Of a stretch of DNA of 64,000 nucleotides, positions 52,871 to 62,084 are shown piece after piece; position 1 is the first letter of the stretch, and the number at the start of each line of letters is the position of its first letter. Location: assembly GCA_014138725.1 (NCBI GenBank), contig JACJID010000001.1:1860001-1924000 (forward strand), read 5' to 3'. A model generated the notes under the pieces. The model was given only the letters and a program-made list of their open reading frames with translations. It did no database searches and was not told the origin of the DNA. Position numbers and translations under genes: made by a program. This DNA comes from Kutzneria viridogrisea (GTDB taxonomy: Bacteria; Actinomycetota; Actinomycetes; Mycobacteriales; Pseudonocardiaceae).

Positions 52871-54087
52871 TGGCGGACCTCGATCGGCTCACCTCGGCAC
52901 TGGACCTGCGACTGTCCGAAGTGGACGAACAGCGGAACCGGTTGTACCCGGGCGATCCCGGGGGCAGGCAACCGGTGCACACGGTGTACGTGCCCGCCGA
53001 CAGGGCCACCCCGGACCTGATCACCCGTTGGGGGCAGCAGGCGCTGGCCGTACTGGACGAGCACGCGCCCGACGCCGCCGCGCTGACCGCCGCCACCGGA
53101 GTGGACGCGGGGCCGGTGTACGAGCGGGTGCGCGCCAAGCTGGTGCGCGAGCCGATCGAGGATCTGCGGATCGACTTCGAGGACGGGTACGGCAATCCCG
53201 GCGAGGAGGTCGAGGACGCGCACGTGCTGGCCGCGGCGACGGTGCTGCGCGCGGGCGCGACCCCGTTCTGCGGGGTCCGGGTCAAGGGCATGGAGCCCGC
53301 CGTGCGGCGGCGTGGCGTGCGGACCCTGAGCCTGCTGCTCGACGCGCTGGCGGAGGACCTGCCCGCCGGGTTCGTGATCACGCTGCCGAAGGTGACCTCG
53401 GTGGAGCAGGTCGAGGCCATGGTGTGGCTCTGCGAGCAACTGGAGGCCGAGACCGGGCTGGCGGCGGGGCGGCTGCGGTTCGAGTTGCAGGTGGAGACGA
53501 CCCAGGCCGTGCTCGGCGCGGACGGCACGGCGACCGTCGCGAGGATGGTGCACGCCAGCGGCGGGCGCTGCACGGGTCTGCACTACGGCACGTACGACTA
53601 CAGCGCCGCGTGCGGGGTGACCGCGGCGCACCAGGCGATGGACCACCCCGTCGCCGACCACGCCAAGGCCGTCATGCTGCTGGCCGCGGCGGCGACCGGT
53701 GTGCGGCTGTCGGACGGTTCGACGAACGTGCTGCCGATCGGCGAGCAGGTGCACGCGGCCTGGCGCCTGCACGCGGGCCTGGTCCAGCGCTCCCTGCGGC
53801 GTGGGTACTACCAGGGCTGGGACCTGCACGCCCACCAGCTGCCCACCCGGTACCTGGCGACCTTCGCGTTCTTCCGCGAGGCGTTCCCGCAGGCCGCGGC
53901 GCGGCTCAAGGCCTACCTGGGCAACGCGGGCGGATCGGTGCTGGACGAGCCCGCGACGGCACAGGGGCTGTGCGCCGCCCTGGTGCGCGGCCTGGACTGC
54001 GGTGCCCTGGACGCCGACGAGGTGCAGTCGGCGGTCGGCGTGTCGCGGGCGGTGCTGGACGGCTACGCGCGCAGGCGGGTCGGCTGA
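52870..54087 (+). CDS. DUF6986-type aldolase-like protein
   Basis: A 405-residue protein of the aldolase/citrate-lyase-like TIM barrel group (DUF6986 type), found after malate synthase in many actinobacteria. Blocks: RIDFEDGYGNPGEEVEDAH (metal-binding Glu/Asp), GFVITLPKVTSVEQVEAMVW, RLRFELQVETTQAVLG (the Glu equivalent of HpcH/CitE), HYGTYDYSAACGV. ATG 52870 overlaps the aceB stop by one base. It may be a lyase that makes or uses glyoxylate; the reaction has not been established as far as I know. Confidence 0.8.
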
Positions 54088-54392
54088 AACCCGCAATTCC
54101 GCACGGCGGTCTCGGACCGTGTGGATACCGGACCGGGGTGGTTCTCCGCCATTGTGGTGTTGGCGGGGAAACGCCCAGCGGGACACACGGAGTTGTAGGC
54201 CCTGCCGTTCCACCTGCTGGTACGTCGCTGGTCGCGAATCCGAGAAGTGTTCGGAGCGGGGACGGTGTGTCTTTCGCTCGTGGGGCCAGTTGATCGACGG
54301 TGTAGTGTTTCCAGGTGGTTTTTCGCCGCTGTCTGGAGTGGTGAAAGGGTCTTCTTCTGGAAGCCCGCCGATCACTGGACGGAGGAAGCTGG
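54088..54392. other. Intergenic region before LAL regulator
   Basis: About 305 bp. No gene; several short plus-strand frames lack ribosome sites. It must hold the promoter of the LuxR-type gene. No convincing -35/-10 or palindrome was found. Confidence 0.5.
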
Positions 54393-57065
54393 TTGGATCT
54401 CTACGGCAGGAGCGGCGAACAGGACCGCCTCGTGTCGCTGTTGCCGGCTTCCGGGGCCCCGGGGCGGCTCGTCCTGGTGCGTGGTGCGGAGTCGATCGGC
54501 AAGACGGCGCTGCTGCACGCGGCGGCGGCCAGGTGGCGGGCCGGCGGTGCCGTGCTCCTCGAGGTGGAGGCCGGGGGCGAGTACGGGCTGGACGGGCTGC
54601 TGCGGGCGGTCCGCGCACGGTTCGAGGACCTCGCGGAACCGGGCCTGGTGGACACGGTCAGCGCCATCGCGCGGATCTCCGCCGAGGGTAGGGACCTGTA
54701 CGCGCGGCTGCGGCAGCCGTTGCTGGCGCTGTTCGCGCGGATCGCGGCCAGGCGGCCGGGCGTGCTGCTGCTGGACAGGGCGGCGGACGTGGCGGACCCG
54801 ACCCTGGTGCTGGAGGCGGCCAGGCGTGGCGGGTTCCTCGCGGTGGCCACCTGCGGTGACGAACCGGAGCCGCCCTCGGGCGTGCTGGGGCTGGTGGACT
54901 CGGCCGACGAGGTGATCACGCTGGGGCCGATGGCCCCGGACACGGTGCAGCGGCTGGTGTCCCGGGCGACCGGGCGACCGCTGGACGGCGCGCTGATGCC
55001 CGCGCTGTCCACCGCGCTGGGTCCGCTGGCGGGCAACCCGGGCACGGTGCTGGGCACGGTCGAGGACCTGCTCGGCAGGGGCCGGATCGCGCAGGTGGCC
55101 AACCACCTGTGTCTGGCCGACCCCCAGGAGCCGATCGCACTGGCGAGGGAGCACGTGCTGGTCCGCAGGGCGCGGCTCGCGGGGCACGCGGCCCGGCGGC
55201 TGCTGCACGTCGTGGTGGCGCTGGGACAGGTGCGGCTACGCGAGCTGGCTGACCTGGCGCCAGTGGCCGGTACCAGCGCGGAGGAGCTTGGCGCCGCCGT
55301 GGACCTGTTGGTGGAACAGGGTTTGCTGCTGGTGGACGCAGTGGGCCACGTGGAACTGGTGTGCCCAGCGCTGCGTCAGGCGCTGACGGAGGAGCTCGGC
55401 GCCGGGCCGATCAGTGCGGTGCACGCGGACCTGGTGCTGCTCCGCGACACCGAGCGGACCCGCGCCCTGCGACCCGAGTCGCTCGCGGAGCACCTGGTGC
55501 ACGCCGGTGATCGGCTCGACTCGCCGGTGGAGCGGATCGAGTGGCTGATCGACCTCGCCCGGTCGGTCGCCGCGGACTCGCCGGGGCAGGCGGCGCAGTG
55601 GTGCGAGGCCGCCCTGGACCACCTGCCCACCGACCACGCGCGGTGGAGCGGGCTCGTGGTGCAGTTGCTGGACAACGCGGTCCGCGCCGCCCGCTACGAC
55701 GTGCTTGCCCGTGCGCTCGACCGGCACTGTCCCACGGCGGCGGGCCATCCGCACCTGAGGCAGGACCTCGCGGTGGCGGCGGTGCTGGCGGCCGTGCACA
55801 CCGGGCGCCCGCCGGGTGCGGCCGTGCGCGCGGCGTTCGAGGGCGGCACCGAGCAAGAGAACTTCGCGTTGGCGTTCTGCGACTGGTGGTTCGGCGCGCG
55901 CGAGGAGCTGGGCGCCGCGCCCGCGTCCGGGCAGTCCTGCGTCGCGGCCTCGCTGCCGACCGCCGCGCAGCTGGAACTGGTCCACCTGGCGCTCACCGGC
56001 CGGTACGCGGACTGCGCCGCGCGCATGTCCAGGGCGCAACAGTCCGAAGTAGACAGACTACTGCGCGCGGGCCGCCTTGGTGACCTCGCCACGGTGTTCA
56101 CGATCGCGCTCGGGCCGCGCTACCGGCTGCCCGTCAGCGGTGTGCTGGCGCGTTACCGGCGTGTGTTGCGGTGCTACAACAGCGGGCGGTGGTCGCGCGC
56201 GCTGTCGGCGGCCCGCGAACTGGCGCTGTCCCAGGGGCCGCCGACCCTGGTGAACCGGCGCGCCTGGCTGCTGGCCGCGGAGATCTGCTCGGCGCGCGGG
56301 GACCAGCGGCAGGCACTGGACTGGCTGGCGCTGACCCCGCTGGACGGCTCGACGGCGGCGTTGCGGTCCTGGGTGGACAGTGGGGTGGCGACGCGGGCCG
56401 GGGACCTCGGGCTGGCGTTGGGCACGGCGGTGGACGGCTACCGCGCCGCCCTCGCGGCGGGCGTCCGATCCGACCTGGATGCCTTGCTGGGCAGGGCGAT
56501 CGGGCTGGCGGTGCGGGTGGACCGGGGCGAGTTTGCCAGGGAACTGCTCGCCGAGGTCGTGCGGCTGCACCAGGACCGCGAGCTGGACAACGGGGACGAG
56601 GTGCTGTTCCTGGCCCACGCGGTGGTGGACGGCACGATGCTGTGCGCGCGCGCCGCCGCGAGCCTGTCCAGACAGCGGGGGCGCCTGCCCGACCTGGCGC
56701 GTGCCTGCCTGGTGGCGGGCAGGCTGGCCGAGGACCCGACCCCGTGGCTGCGCGAGGCCTACGAGATCGCGAAGCGGCTCGGTTCGTCCTGCCTGCGCGG
56801 CAGGGTGACCGCCGTGATGCGGGCGCGCGGGGTCACGGTGCCCAGGGCGCGCAGCCCGCGCGCGCTGTTCTCGCCCACCGAACTGCGCATCATCGAGCTG
56901 ATCCGCGAGGGCTGGACCAACCACCAGATCGCGGGCAGCATCCAGGTCGCGAAGAAGACCGTGGAGAGCTACGTGACGAAGATGCTTGCCAGGAACGGGT
57001 TCCGCTCCCGGGTGGAGCTCGTCACGGCCAGCCTGGACGGGCGCATCCCGGTACCGCGCCGCTAG
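54393..57065 (+). CDS. LAL-type LuxR transcriptional regulator
   Basis: An 890-residue large ATP-binding LuxR regulator. The N-terminal AAA region has Walker A GAESIGKT (31-38). The Walker B strand GVLLLDRAAD lacks the usual second acidic residue, so ATP hydrolysis may be weak. The middle is helical, TPR-like. The C-terminal LuxR HTH spans about 828-880 (FSPTELRIIELIREGW, TNHQIAGSIQVAKKTVESYV). TTG 54393 follows GGAGGAAG. LAL proteins activate secondary-metabolite or sugar genes; no cluster adjoins it. The stop codon TAG (57063-57065) is shared with the insertion site of the IS630 element: TA comes from the target, G from the element. Confidence 0.88.
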   Translation: MDLYGRSGEQDRLVSLLPASGAPGRLVLVRGAESIGKTALLHAAAARWRAGGAVLLEVEAGGEYGLDGLLRAVRARFEDLAEPGLVDTVSAIARISAEGRDLYARLRQPLLALFARIAARRPGVLLLDRAADVADPTLVLEAARRGGFLAVATCGDEPEPPSGVLGLVDSADEVITLGPMAPDTVQRLVSRATGRPLDGALMPALSTALGPLAGNPGTVLGTVEDLLGRGRIAQVANHLCLADPQEPIALAREHVLVRRARLAGHAARRLLHVVVALGQVRLRELADLAPVAGTSAEELGAAVDLLVEQGLLLVDAVGHVELVCPALRQALTEELGAGPISAVHADLVLLRDTERTRALRPESLAEHLVHAGDRLDSPVERIEWLIDLARSVAADSPGQAAQWCEAALDHLPTDHARWSGLVVQLLDNAVRAARYDVLARALDRHCPTAAGHPHLRQDLAVAAVLAAVHTGRPPGAAVRAAFEGGTEQENFALAFCDWWFGAREELGAAPASGQSCVAASLPTAAQLELVHLALTGRYADCAARMSRAQQSEVDRLLRAGRLGDLATVFTIALGPRYRLPVSGVLARYRRVLRCYNSGRWSRALSAARELALSQGPPTLVNRRAWLLAAEICSARGDQRQALDWLALTPLDGSTAALRSWVDSGVATRAGDLGLALGTAVDGYRAALAAGVRSDLDALLGRAIGLAVRVDRGEFARELLAEVVRLHQDRELDNGDEVLFLAHAVVDGTMLCARAAASLSRQRGRLPDLARACLVAGRLAEDPTPWLREAYEIAKRLGSSCLRGRVTAVMRARGVTVPRARSPRALFSPTELRIIELIREGWTNHQIAGSIQVAKKTVESYVTKMLARNGFRSRVELVTASLDGRIPVPRR

Positions 57066-58197
57066 TGTCGTGCGCCGGAAATCCGCCACATAAGTCTAGT
57101 CTGGGTTGATGGCGCGGATTGGACGTCCTCCTGCTGAGGTGACGTTGACCGAGCAGGAGCGGGTAACGCTGGAACGGTGGGCGCGGCGGGCGAAGTCGTC
57201 GCAGGTGCTGGCACAGCGGTGCAGGATTGTGCTGGCGTGCGCGGACGGCCTGCCAGGCAAGCAGATCGCCGAGGATCTTCGGGTTCACCCGTCGACGGTG
57301 ACCAAGTGGCGCAGGCGATTTCTCCAGCATCGGCTGGAGGGCCTGGTCGATGAGGAACGGCCGGGCCGTCCGCCGTCGATCACGGTGGACCAGGTCGAAG
57401 AGGTGATCGTGGCGACTCTGGAGGAGACCCCGCGCAACGCCACACACTGGTCTCGGGCGTCGATGGCGGAGAAGTCCGGGCTGAGCAAGTCGACCATCGG
57501 CCGGATCTGGCGCGATTTCGGGCTCAAACCCCACCGTGCCGAGACCTTCAAGCTCTCGACCGATCCATTGTTCGTGGAGAAGGTCGTCGATGTCGTTGGC
57601 CTGTACCACAATCCGCCCGAGCGGGCGGTGGTGCTGTGCGTGGACGAGAAGAGTCAGATCCAGGCACTGGACCGCTCCCAGCCGGTGCTGCCGATGATGC
57701 CGGGTATGCCTGAGCGGCGCACACATGACTACGCCCGCAATGGCATCACCAGCCTGTTCGCCGCGTTCGACGTCGCCGATGGCACGGTGATCGCCGAGTT
57801 GCATCGTCAGCACCGGGCCGCCGAGTTCAAGAAGTTCCTCATCACGATCGACAAGACGGTCCCGGCGGAGCTGGCCGTCCACCTGGTCTGTGACAACTAC
57901 GGCACTCACAAGACCCCGGCGATCAAGGCCTGGCTGGCCAAGCACCCCAGGTTCCGCATGCACTTCACCCCGACCGGATCATCGTGGATCAACCAGGTCG
58001 AACGCTGGTTCGGCTTTCTCAGCGACCAGAAGATCACCCGAGGTACCCACCGTAGCGTCCAAGCGCTGGAGAAGGACATCCGCGTCTGGATCGCTGACTG
58101 GAACACCCATCCACGGCCGTTCATCTGGACCAAGACCGCCGAAGAGATCCTCGAGTCACTCGCCCGATTTTGTAGGCGGATTTCCGGCGCAGGACAC
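57065..58197 (+). mobile_element. IS630-family insertion sequence, complete
   Basis: A 1133-bp element flanked by TA duplications (57063-57064 and 58198-58199). Terminal inverted repeats: the 26-base stretch 57062-57087 pairs with 58175-58200 with one mismatch (including the CTAG ends). It holds a single intact transposase. The near-identical ends and intact frame suggest a recent insertion. TA duplication is the family rule. Confidence 0.93.
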
Positions 58198-58200
58198 TAG
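57109..58200 (+). CDS. IS630-family transposase
   Basis: A 363-residue DDE transposase of the IS630/Tc1 group. The N-terminal HTH pair spans about 25-75 ([20 protein letters not shown]), then a winged region [25 protein letters not shown] in two blocks. Catalytic triad: D in [14 protein letters not shown] in [14 protein letters not shown] in [17 protein letters not shown] 57109; TTG 57106 is just upstream. Its last codon CAC is the final triplet of the element. The stop TAG (58198-58200) is completed by the duplicated target TA plus the next chromosomal base, so the reading frame ends only because of where it landed. Confidence 0.95.
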   Translation: MARIGRPPAEVTLTEQERVTLERWARRAKSSQVLAQRCRIVLACADGLPGKQIAEDLRVHPSTVTKWRRRFLQHRLEGLVDEERPGRPPSITVDQVEEVIVATLEETPRNATHWSRASMAEKSGLSKSTIGRIWRDFGLKPHRAETFKLSTDPLFVEKVVDVVGLYHNPPERAVVLCVDEKSQIQALDRSQPVLPMMPGMPERRTHDYARNGITSLFAAFDVADGTVIAELHRQHRAAEFKKFLITIDKTVPAELAVHLVCDNYGTHKTPAIKAWLAKHPRFRMHFTPTGSSWINQVERWFGFLSDQKITRGTHRSVQALEKDIRVWIADWNTHPRPFIWTKTAEEILESLARFCRRISGAGH

Positions 58201-58462
58201 CCGAGCCAACCGCAGCCTCGAGTCCTCCTACCCGAGCAGGCCCGGCGCCTACTCGATGGCACACCGACAACGCGTGCTGGCAGGCACCCACACTGCCGGT
58301 ACGAGCTGGTCACCGCAGAACCCACGCTCTGCGCGTTCTCACCCAGCCTGGCCACCTCCAGGCCTGGTCGACAGGCTCGGTTAGGGCGACGTGCCCGGTC
58401 CGGGGAGCGACGACGGCTTCAATCGCCCGGTGTTCGGCAATCGCGAGACACACCTCAGTCTC
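58201..58462. other. Gap between IS630 and CRISPR remnant
   Basis: About 260 bp of non-coding DNA that followed the LAL gene before the insertion. A stretch at 58390-58427 resembles 59591-59628 (about 28 of 38 bases, starting CCCGGTC and GGGGAGCG). Nothing else is recognised. Confidence 0.45.
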
Positions 58463-58552
58463 CGACCCACCTCCACGCATGTAGAGAGTACGGAAACAGC
58501 GGGCCCAGGCCGTTCAGTCGCCGCGACCCACCTCCACGCATGTGGAAAGCAC
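58463..58552 (-). CRISPR. Two-repeat, one-spacer type I-E-like CRISPR remnant
   Basis: Two 29-base repeats (58463-58491 and 58524-58552), 26 of 29 identical, separated by a 32-base spacer (58492-58523). The period of 61 is that of type I-E arrays. On the minus strand the intact copy reads from GTGCTTTCCAC through GTGGAGGTGGGTCG, with the stem TCCAC-ATGC-GTGGA typical of type I-E. The copy at 58463-58491 has three changes, two of which break the stem and flank, so it would be the degenerate terminal repeat and the leader end would lie beyond 58552. No cas gene is in the window. Confidence 0.75.
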
Positions 58553-58802
58553 CCCGGACCGACCGGAGGCGTGGCCGTGGGCCGCTTTCGCCGCGTTCAC
58601 CGCCATCGTCCTCACGATCACCTACCTGTACGCGCAGCCGACACCAGCCTTCCCCCACTGGCACCGTCATCGCACCCGCAGGCGGTGCCCCGGCCAGCAC
58701 TCTCTCGCTCGCCCCTGTGATGACCGGCGAGTAGGGATCGATGCCCCGTAACGTTTCCCGCCGCCAGCGGGACATCACCGAGGCACCCCTCCAGGAGGTC
58801 CC
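58553..58802. other. Leader-side flank of the CRISPR remnant
   Basis: About 250 bp with no supported gene; plus-strand frames of 60-70 codons have no ribosome site or recognisable product. It would contain the CRISPR leader on the minus strand and the mmpS-like gene's promoter on the plus strand. No A/T-rich leader is evident. Confidence 0.4.
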
Positions 58803-59342
58803 GTGTCCGGCCCATTCCACTACGAGCCGAGCCCCGCCGAAGCGCCGCCGCAGCCGACCCCGCAGCAGCGGCGAACCGTCCGGTGGATCGTGCTGAGCCT
58901 CGGTGGCCTGTTCGTCGTACTGCTGGCCGCGGTTGTAGCGACCAACCGCCCGCCCGCCAACCAGGCGCCAGCCGTGCCAGCAACCAGCGTGCCAGCCGCC
59001 GTCCCGGCCCCGCTCCAGGTGGAGACCACGCGGGAGGCCCGGCCAGTGAGCCGGCACGTCGTCTACGAGGTCACCGGCACCGCGACCGGCGCCAGCACCA
59101 TCACCTACAACTCCGACGGCGAGACCAGCATCCAGCAGGAGACCGGCGCCACGGTCCCGTGGAAGCACGAGCTCGACGTTCCCTCTACGCAGAGGCTGAC
59201 GATCCTCCAGGTCAGCGCGCAGAACGCCGGCGGCGGCACGATCACCTGCACTATCAGCGTCGGCGGCCGCGTCGTCAAGACCGGTACGAGCACTGGCCAG
59301 TACGCCATCGCCAGCTGCAACGCCCCCGTGAGCGGGCCATGA
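58803..59342 (+). CDS. MmpS-family membrane accessory protein
   Basis: A 179-residue protein with a Pro-rich cytoplasmic start, one membrane helix (about 27-48, WIVLSLGGLFVVLLAAVVAT), a Pro/Ala linker, and an outer beta-sandwich (VVYEVTGTATGASTITYNSD, ETGATVPWKHEL, GTITCTISVGGRVV) of the MmpS type. In mycobacteria MmpS proteins assist MmpL lipid transporters; here no MmpL adjoins. GTG 58803 follows GGAGG. Its TGA overlaps the next gene (ATGA). Confidence 0.85.
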   Translation: MSGPFHYEPSPAEAPPQPTPQQRRTVRWIVLSLGGLFVVLLAAVVATNRPPANQAPAVPATSVPAAVPAPLQVETTREARPVSRHVVYEVTGTATGASTITYNSDGETSIQQETGATVPWKHELDVPSTQRLTILQVSAQNAGGGTITCTISVGGRVVKTGTSTGQYAIASCNAPVSGP

Positions 59343-59575
59343 CCGAGCCACCCCCGGAACTGCTGCTGGTCGGAGGCCGTCGAGACGGTGACCGCCACCC
59401 AGTGCCCTACCTGCGAGCATTCGGGCACCCGTACGAGGTGATCGTGACTGACGACGGTCGGTTCTGCCCGCTCTGGCCCGCCACTCCGAGTCTGGCCTCG
59501 GACAAGCCGACCGACCTCTACGTGCGAGACGAGAGCGCGGAGGGCTTCGTCTACCGCTGGCGCGAACAGTACTGA
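59339..59575 (+). CDS. Small hypothetical protein coupled to MmpS
   Basis: A 78-residue soluble protein, no family recognised. The sequence is polar with a central YEVIVTDDGRFCPLWPATP and a C-terminal FVYRWREQY. ATG 59339 overlaps the mmpS-like stop by 4 bases, supporting real translation. No signal peptide or membrane segment. Confidence 0.65.
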   Translation: MTEPPPELLLVGGRRDGDRHPVPYLRAFGHPYEVIVTDDGRFCPLWPATPSLASDKPTDLYVRDESAEGFVYRWREQY

Positions 59576-59711
59576 TCCACTACGTGAGGTGGCCCGGTCT
59601 GGGGAGCGCAGGACGCTTTCAGCGGCCGGTCCTTGGGTGACGTGCATCGAGGACCGGCTGCGCTATTTGGGCAGCGTGACGACCACATGGCAGGGTGGCC
59701 TGCCGCTCAGC

Positions 59712-60602
59712 TCACGGAATGTCCCGCCAGCCATTCCACGGTCGAGGGCCTCGCCCACCGCGCAGGCACGCGAGCCGGTGGGCAGCCTGGTCTGCATAGC
59801 GCTCCGGACAGGTTGCAGCCACCTGCGCAGCCATCGTCGTCATCCGGAGTTCGCGGATGTCCCGCAGTACAGTGAATCCCGACCACGTGGTGACGTCGTA
59901 GCCGTAAGCATCGCAGTAGGAGGCCCATTCAGCCGCATCCAACCGACCGGTGGTGACGTGGCTGACTGCGGTTGACACCAGATCCCACTCTGGTGGCCCA
60001 ACCGCGCAACGTTCCAGGTCTAGCAGCACCACGCCGCTGGGAGTAGACACCACGTTGCCTCGCCACGCGTCGCCGTGCACCACGCAGCATGGCAAGCCGG
60101 GCGGCAGTTCGGCGTAGGCCGTCTCCAGGTCAGCAAGCCGGCCGAGCAGCCAGCCCTGATCCTGCGAACTCAGAGTCGATGCTGCCTCGATCCGCTGCGC
60201 GAGGCGCACAAACGGCGCCAGCACGGGTAGCTCGAAATCGGTCGGCAAGGCGAGCTTGTGGAGTTGCCGCAGGGCGCGAGCAACATCGGCAGTCGAACCA
60301 TGCCGGTGCGGCGGCAGTTCGTGCCAGAAGGTCACCGGCCGCCCGTCCACGAGGACCGGCTGCGCGACCTCACGCAGCACACGCACCGCGGAGACTCCGA
60401 AGTCCTCCAGCCAACGGGCGACGTGAACTTCCTTCTCCGCGGCTGCGGCTTGTCCGAAGCGAGCAATCCGAGCCACTACACCGTGCGGGAGTTGGTAGAT
60501 CGCGTTCTCGGCGAGCCGAATCGCCTTCGCACTGGACGAGTCGAGCCCTGCGGCAGCACTCGCGGCCTGGAGCACTGCCAGTGCATCGTCGCGATGGCTC
60601 AC
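59712..60602 (-). CDS. Aminoglycoside-phosphotransferase-fold kinase
   Basis: A 296-residue APH/choline-kinase-fold protein. Phosphotransfer loop HGDAWRGNVV (HGDxxxxN) with metal Asp in VVLLDLERCAVGPPEWDL, N-lobe AIYQLPHGVVARIARFG with EKEVHVARWL. It would phosphorylate a small molecule; resistance to an antibiotic is possible but not indicated. GTG 60600-60602 overlaps the stop of the XRE-TPR gene (GTGA), so this kinase and regulator form a translationally coupled pair; the same pairing is seen in many actinobacteria. Confidence 0.85.
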   Translation of the reverse strand: MSHRDDALAVLQAASAAAGLDSSSAKAIRLAENAIYQLPHGVVARIARFGQAAAAEKEVHVARWLEDFGVSAVRVLREVAQPVLVDGRPVTFWHELPPHRHGSTADVARALRQLHKLALPTDFELPVLAPFVRLAQRIEAASTLSSQDQGWLLGRLADLETAYAELPPGLPCCVVHGDAWRGNVVSTPSGVVLLDLERCAVGPPEWDLVSTAVSHVTTGRLDAAEWASYCDAYGYDVTTWSGFTVLRDIRELRMTTMAAQVAATCPERYADQAAHRLACLRGGRGPRPWNGWRDIP

Positions 60603-61927
60603 GTGATGACCACCGCAGACCCGATCCTCTGACACAGTTCCGCCACGTCGGTTTCCTTCCTGTGTCGATCGCCGAACTGGCGCAGATCGCGAAGATCATC
60701 CGCGGCGCGGCGTGACCGGAGAGCCCCAGCCGCGTCGAGCGCGTCCCAGCCGATAGCGACTGCCTCGTGGGGATCGCCGGTCGCCATCACTAGTGACGCC
60801 AGCTTGATCTGGCTGATCGTGCGGGCACGAACGAACTCGGCGCCATGACCGTCCACAGCGGTCGCAAGGCGATGACGTGCCTCCGAGACGAAGTGGCCGT
60901 CCATCGCCGAATCCCATAGGGCATGCCCAGTATCGCCGAGGTGCTGCCACTGGTCGTAGTAGCGGACATACACCGATTCGTTCTCCGGACGGCTCTGGCT
61001 GAACTCGTCGTCAGCGACTCCCACCGCCGTGGCTGTCTCCTGAATCCGATGCAGCTTGGCAAGGGCCCGTGCTCGTCCTGTATGGAGCATGGCACGTTCA
61101 GTTGAGGTAAGCCGGTCCGAGCGCACCATCGCCAACTCGATGAAGGTCAGGCCGGCGTCCGGGTCTCCGCACCAGATCTCCTGCCGAGCCATGCTGGACA
61201 GGATCTTCGCGCGTAGGTGCCAGTCCTGGCCTTCCTCAGCACATTGCAAGGCGAACCGGAAGATCTTTCGAGCATCGTCGTGTGAGTAGGCGTCGAACAG
61301 CATGAAACCAGCGACGTGCGCGAGATAGCCCACGGCCGAGAACATTTCAGCGCGTACCTGCTCGGAGCATGCGGCGTTGAGCAGTTCGACGCAGTAGCGC
61401 AGCTGCGCCCTCACCGCCTCCCGGATCAGGCCACCACCGTATCGCGCGTCCATGCTGGAGAACACCTGGGCTGCGGCCCGAACCTCATCGACGTGAGTCA
61501 AGCCGACTACCGACGGAACAGGGGTTGGCTGGGTTGGTGCGACCAGTTCAGCGAGCCCCCTCTGGCGGCCGACTGCCGCGGCGGTCACCCCGAGAGCTGC
61601 TTTGATGAATTGCTGGCGGTCCACGTCCGCCACCGTAGAGCGCGCACGGCGAGGTCGTCGAAGCCCAAGTTCGGCGTCGGTCTTGGCACCGAGGACCGCC
61701 CGCAGCCCGCTACGCACGTCAGGATCCTGCGGCCAACTGATCTTTCTGCGCTCCAACTTGCCGATGTAGTTGGCGCTGATCTCGATCACGCGAGGCGGCT
61801 TCGTGTTGTCATACACCCAGGCGTTGACCAGCTCTGCAAGCTCCTGACGCGAGAGGGGCTGTCCGGTCGAGCGAGGGGACTCGACCCGCTCGCGCGCTTG
61901 CTTGAGATGGTCATTCGGCTCGACCAT
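60599..61927 (-). CDS. XRE-type HTH regulator with TPR region
   Basis: A 442-residue regulator. The N-terminal XRE-like HTH has the variant pattern LSRQELAELVNAWV...ISANYIGKLERRKISWP (about 25-70). A hydrophobic short stretch FIKAALGVTAAAVG (about 110) resembles those in related actinobacterial XRE-TPR proteins. The remaining 300 residues are TPR-like helices (AEMFSAVGYLAHVAGFMLFD, ARKIFRFALQCAEE, AMLHTGRARALAKLH) that probably bind a peptide or signal. ATG 61925-61927 follows AAAGG. First of two coupled genes with the APH-fold kinase. Confidence 0.88.
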   Translation of the reverse strand: MVEPNDHLKQARERVESPRSTGQPLSRQELAELVNAWVYDNTKPPRVIEISANYIGKLERRKISWPQDPDVRSGLRAVLGAKTDAELGLRRPRRARSTVADVDRQQFIKAALGVTAAAVGRQRGLAELVAPTQPTPVPSVVGLTHVDEVRAAAQVFSSMDARYGGGLIREAVRAQLRYCVELLNAACSEQVRAEMFSAVGYLAHVAGFMLFDAYSHDDARKIFRFALQCAEEGQDWHLRAKILSSMARQEIWCGDPDAGLTFIELAMVRSDRLTSTERAMLHTGRARALAKLHRIQETATAVGVADDEFSQSRPENESVYVRYYDQWQHLGDTGHALWDSAMDGHFVSEARHRLATAVDGHGAEFVRARTISQIKLASLVMATGDPHEAVAIGWDALDAAGALRSRRAADDLRDLRQFGDRHRKETDVAELCQRIGSAVVIT

Positions 61928-62084
61928 GGCGGGACCTTTCAGTGGGGCTGCCTGGCAGTGTGCACCATTCAGGCCCGCCGGTGTACCGCCGCCTGACCTC
62001 CCCGCAATCATCCCCGTATCCTCCCCTTGACAGCCCGGTTATAGATCATGTTCCGCGCTGCGCCGCTACAGCAGTCTCGTCGGC

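Noticed and set aside
59712-60602. Named aminoglycoside resistance gene
   Set aside because: Only the general APH kinase fold is visible, and it is coupled to a regulator rather than to an antibiotic cluster; substrate cannot be claimed.
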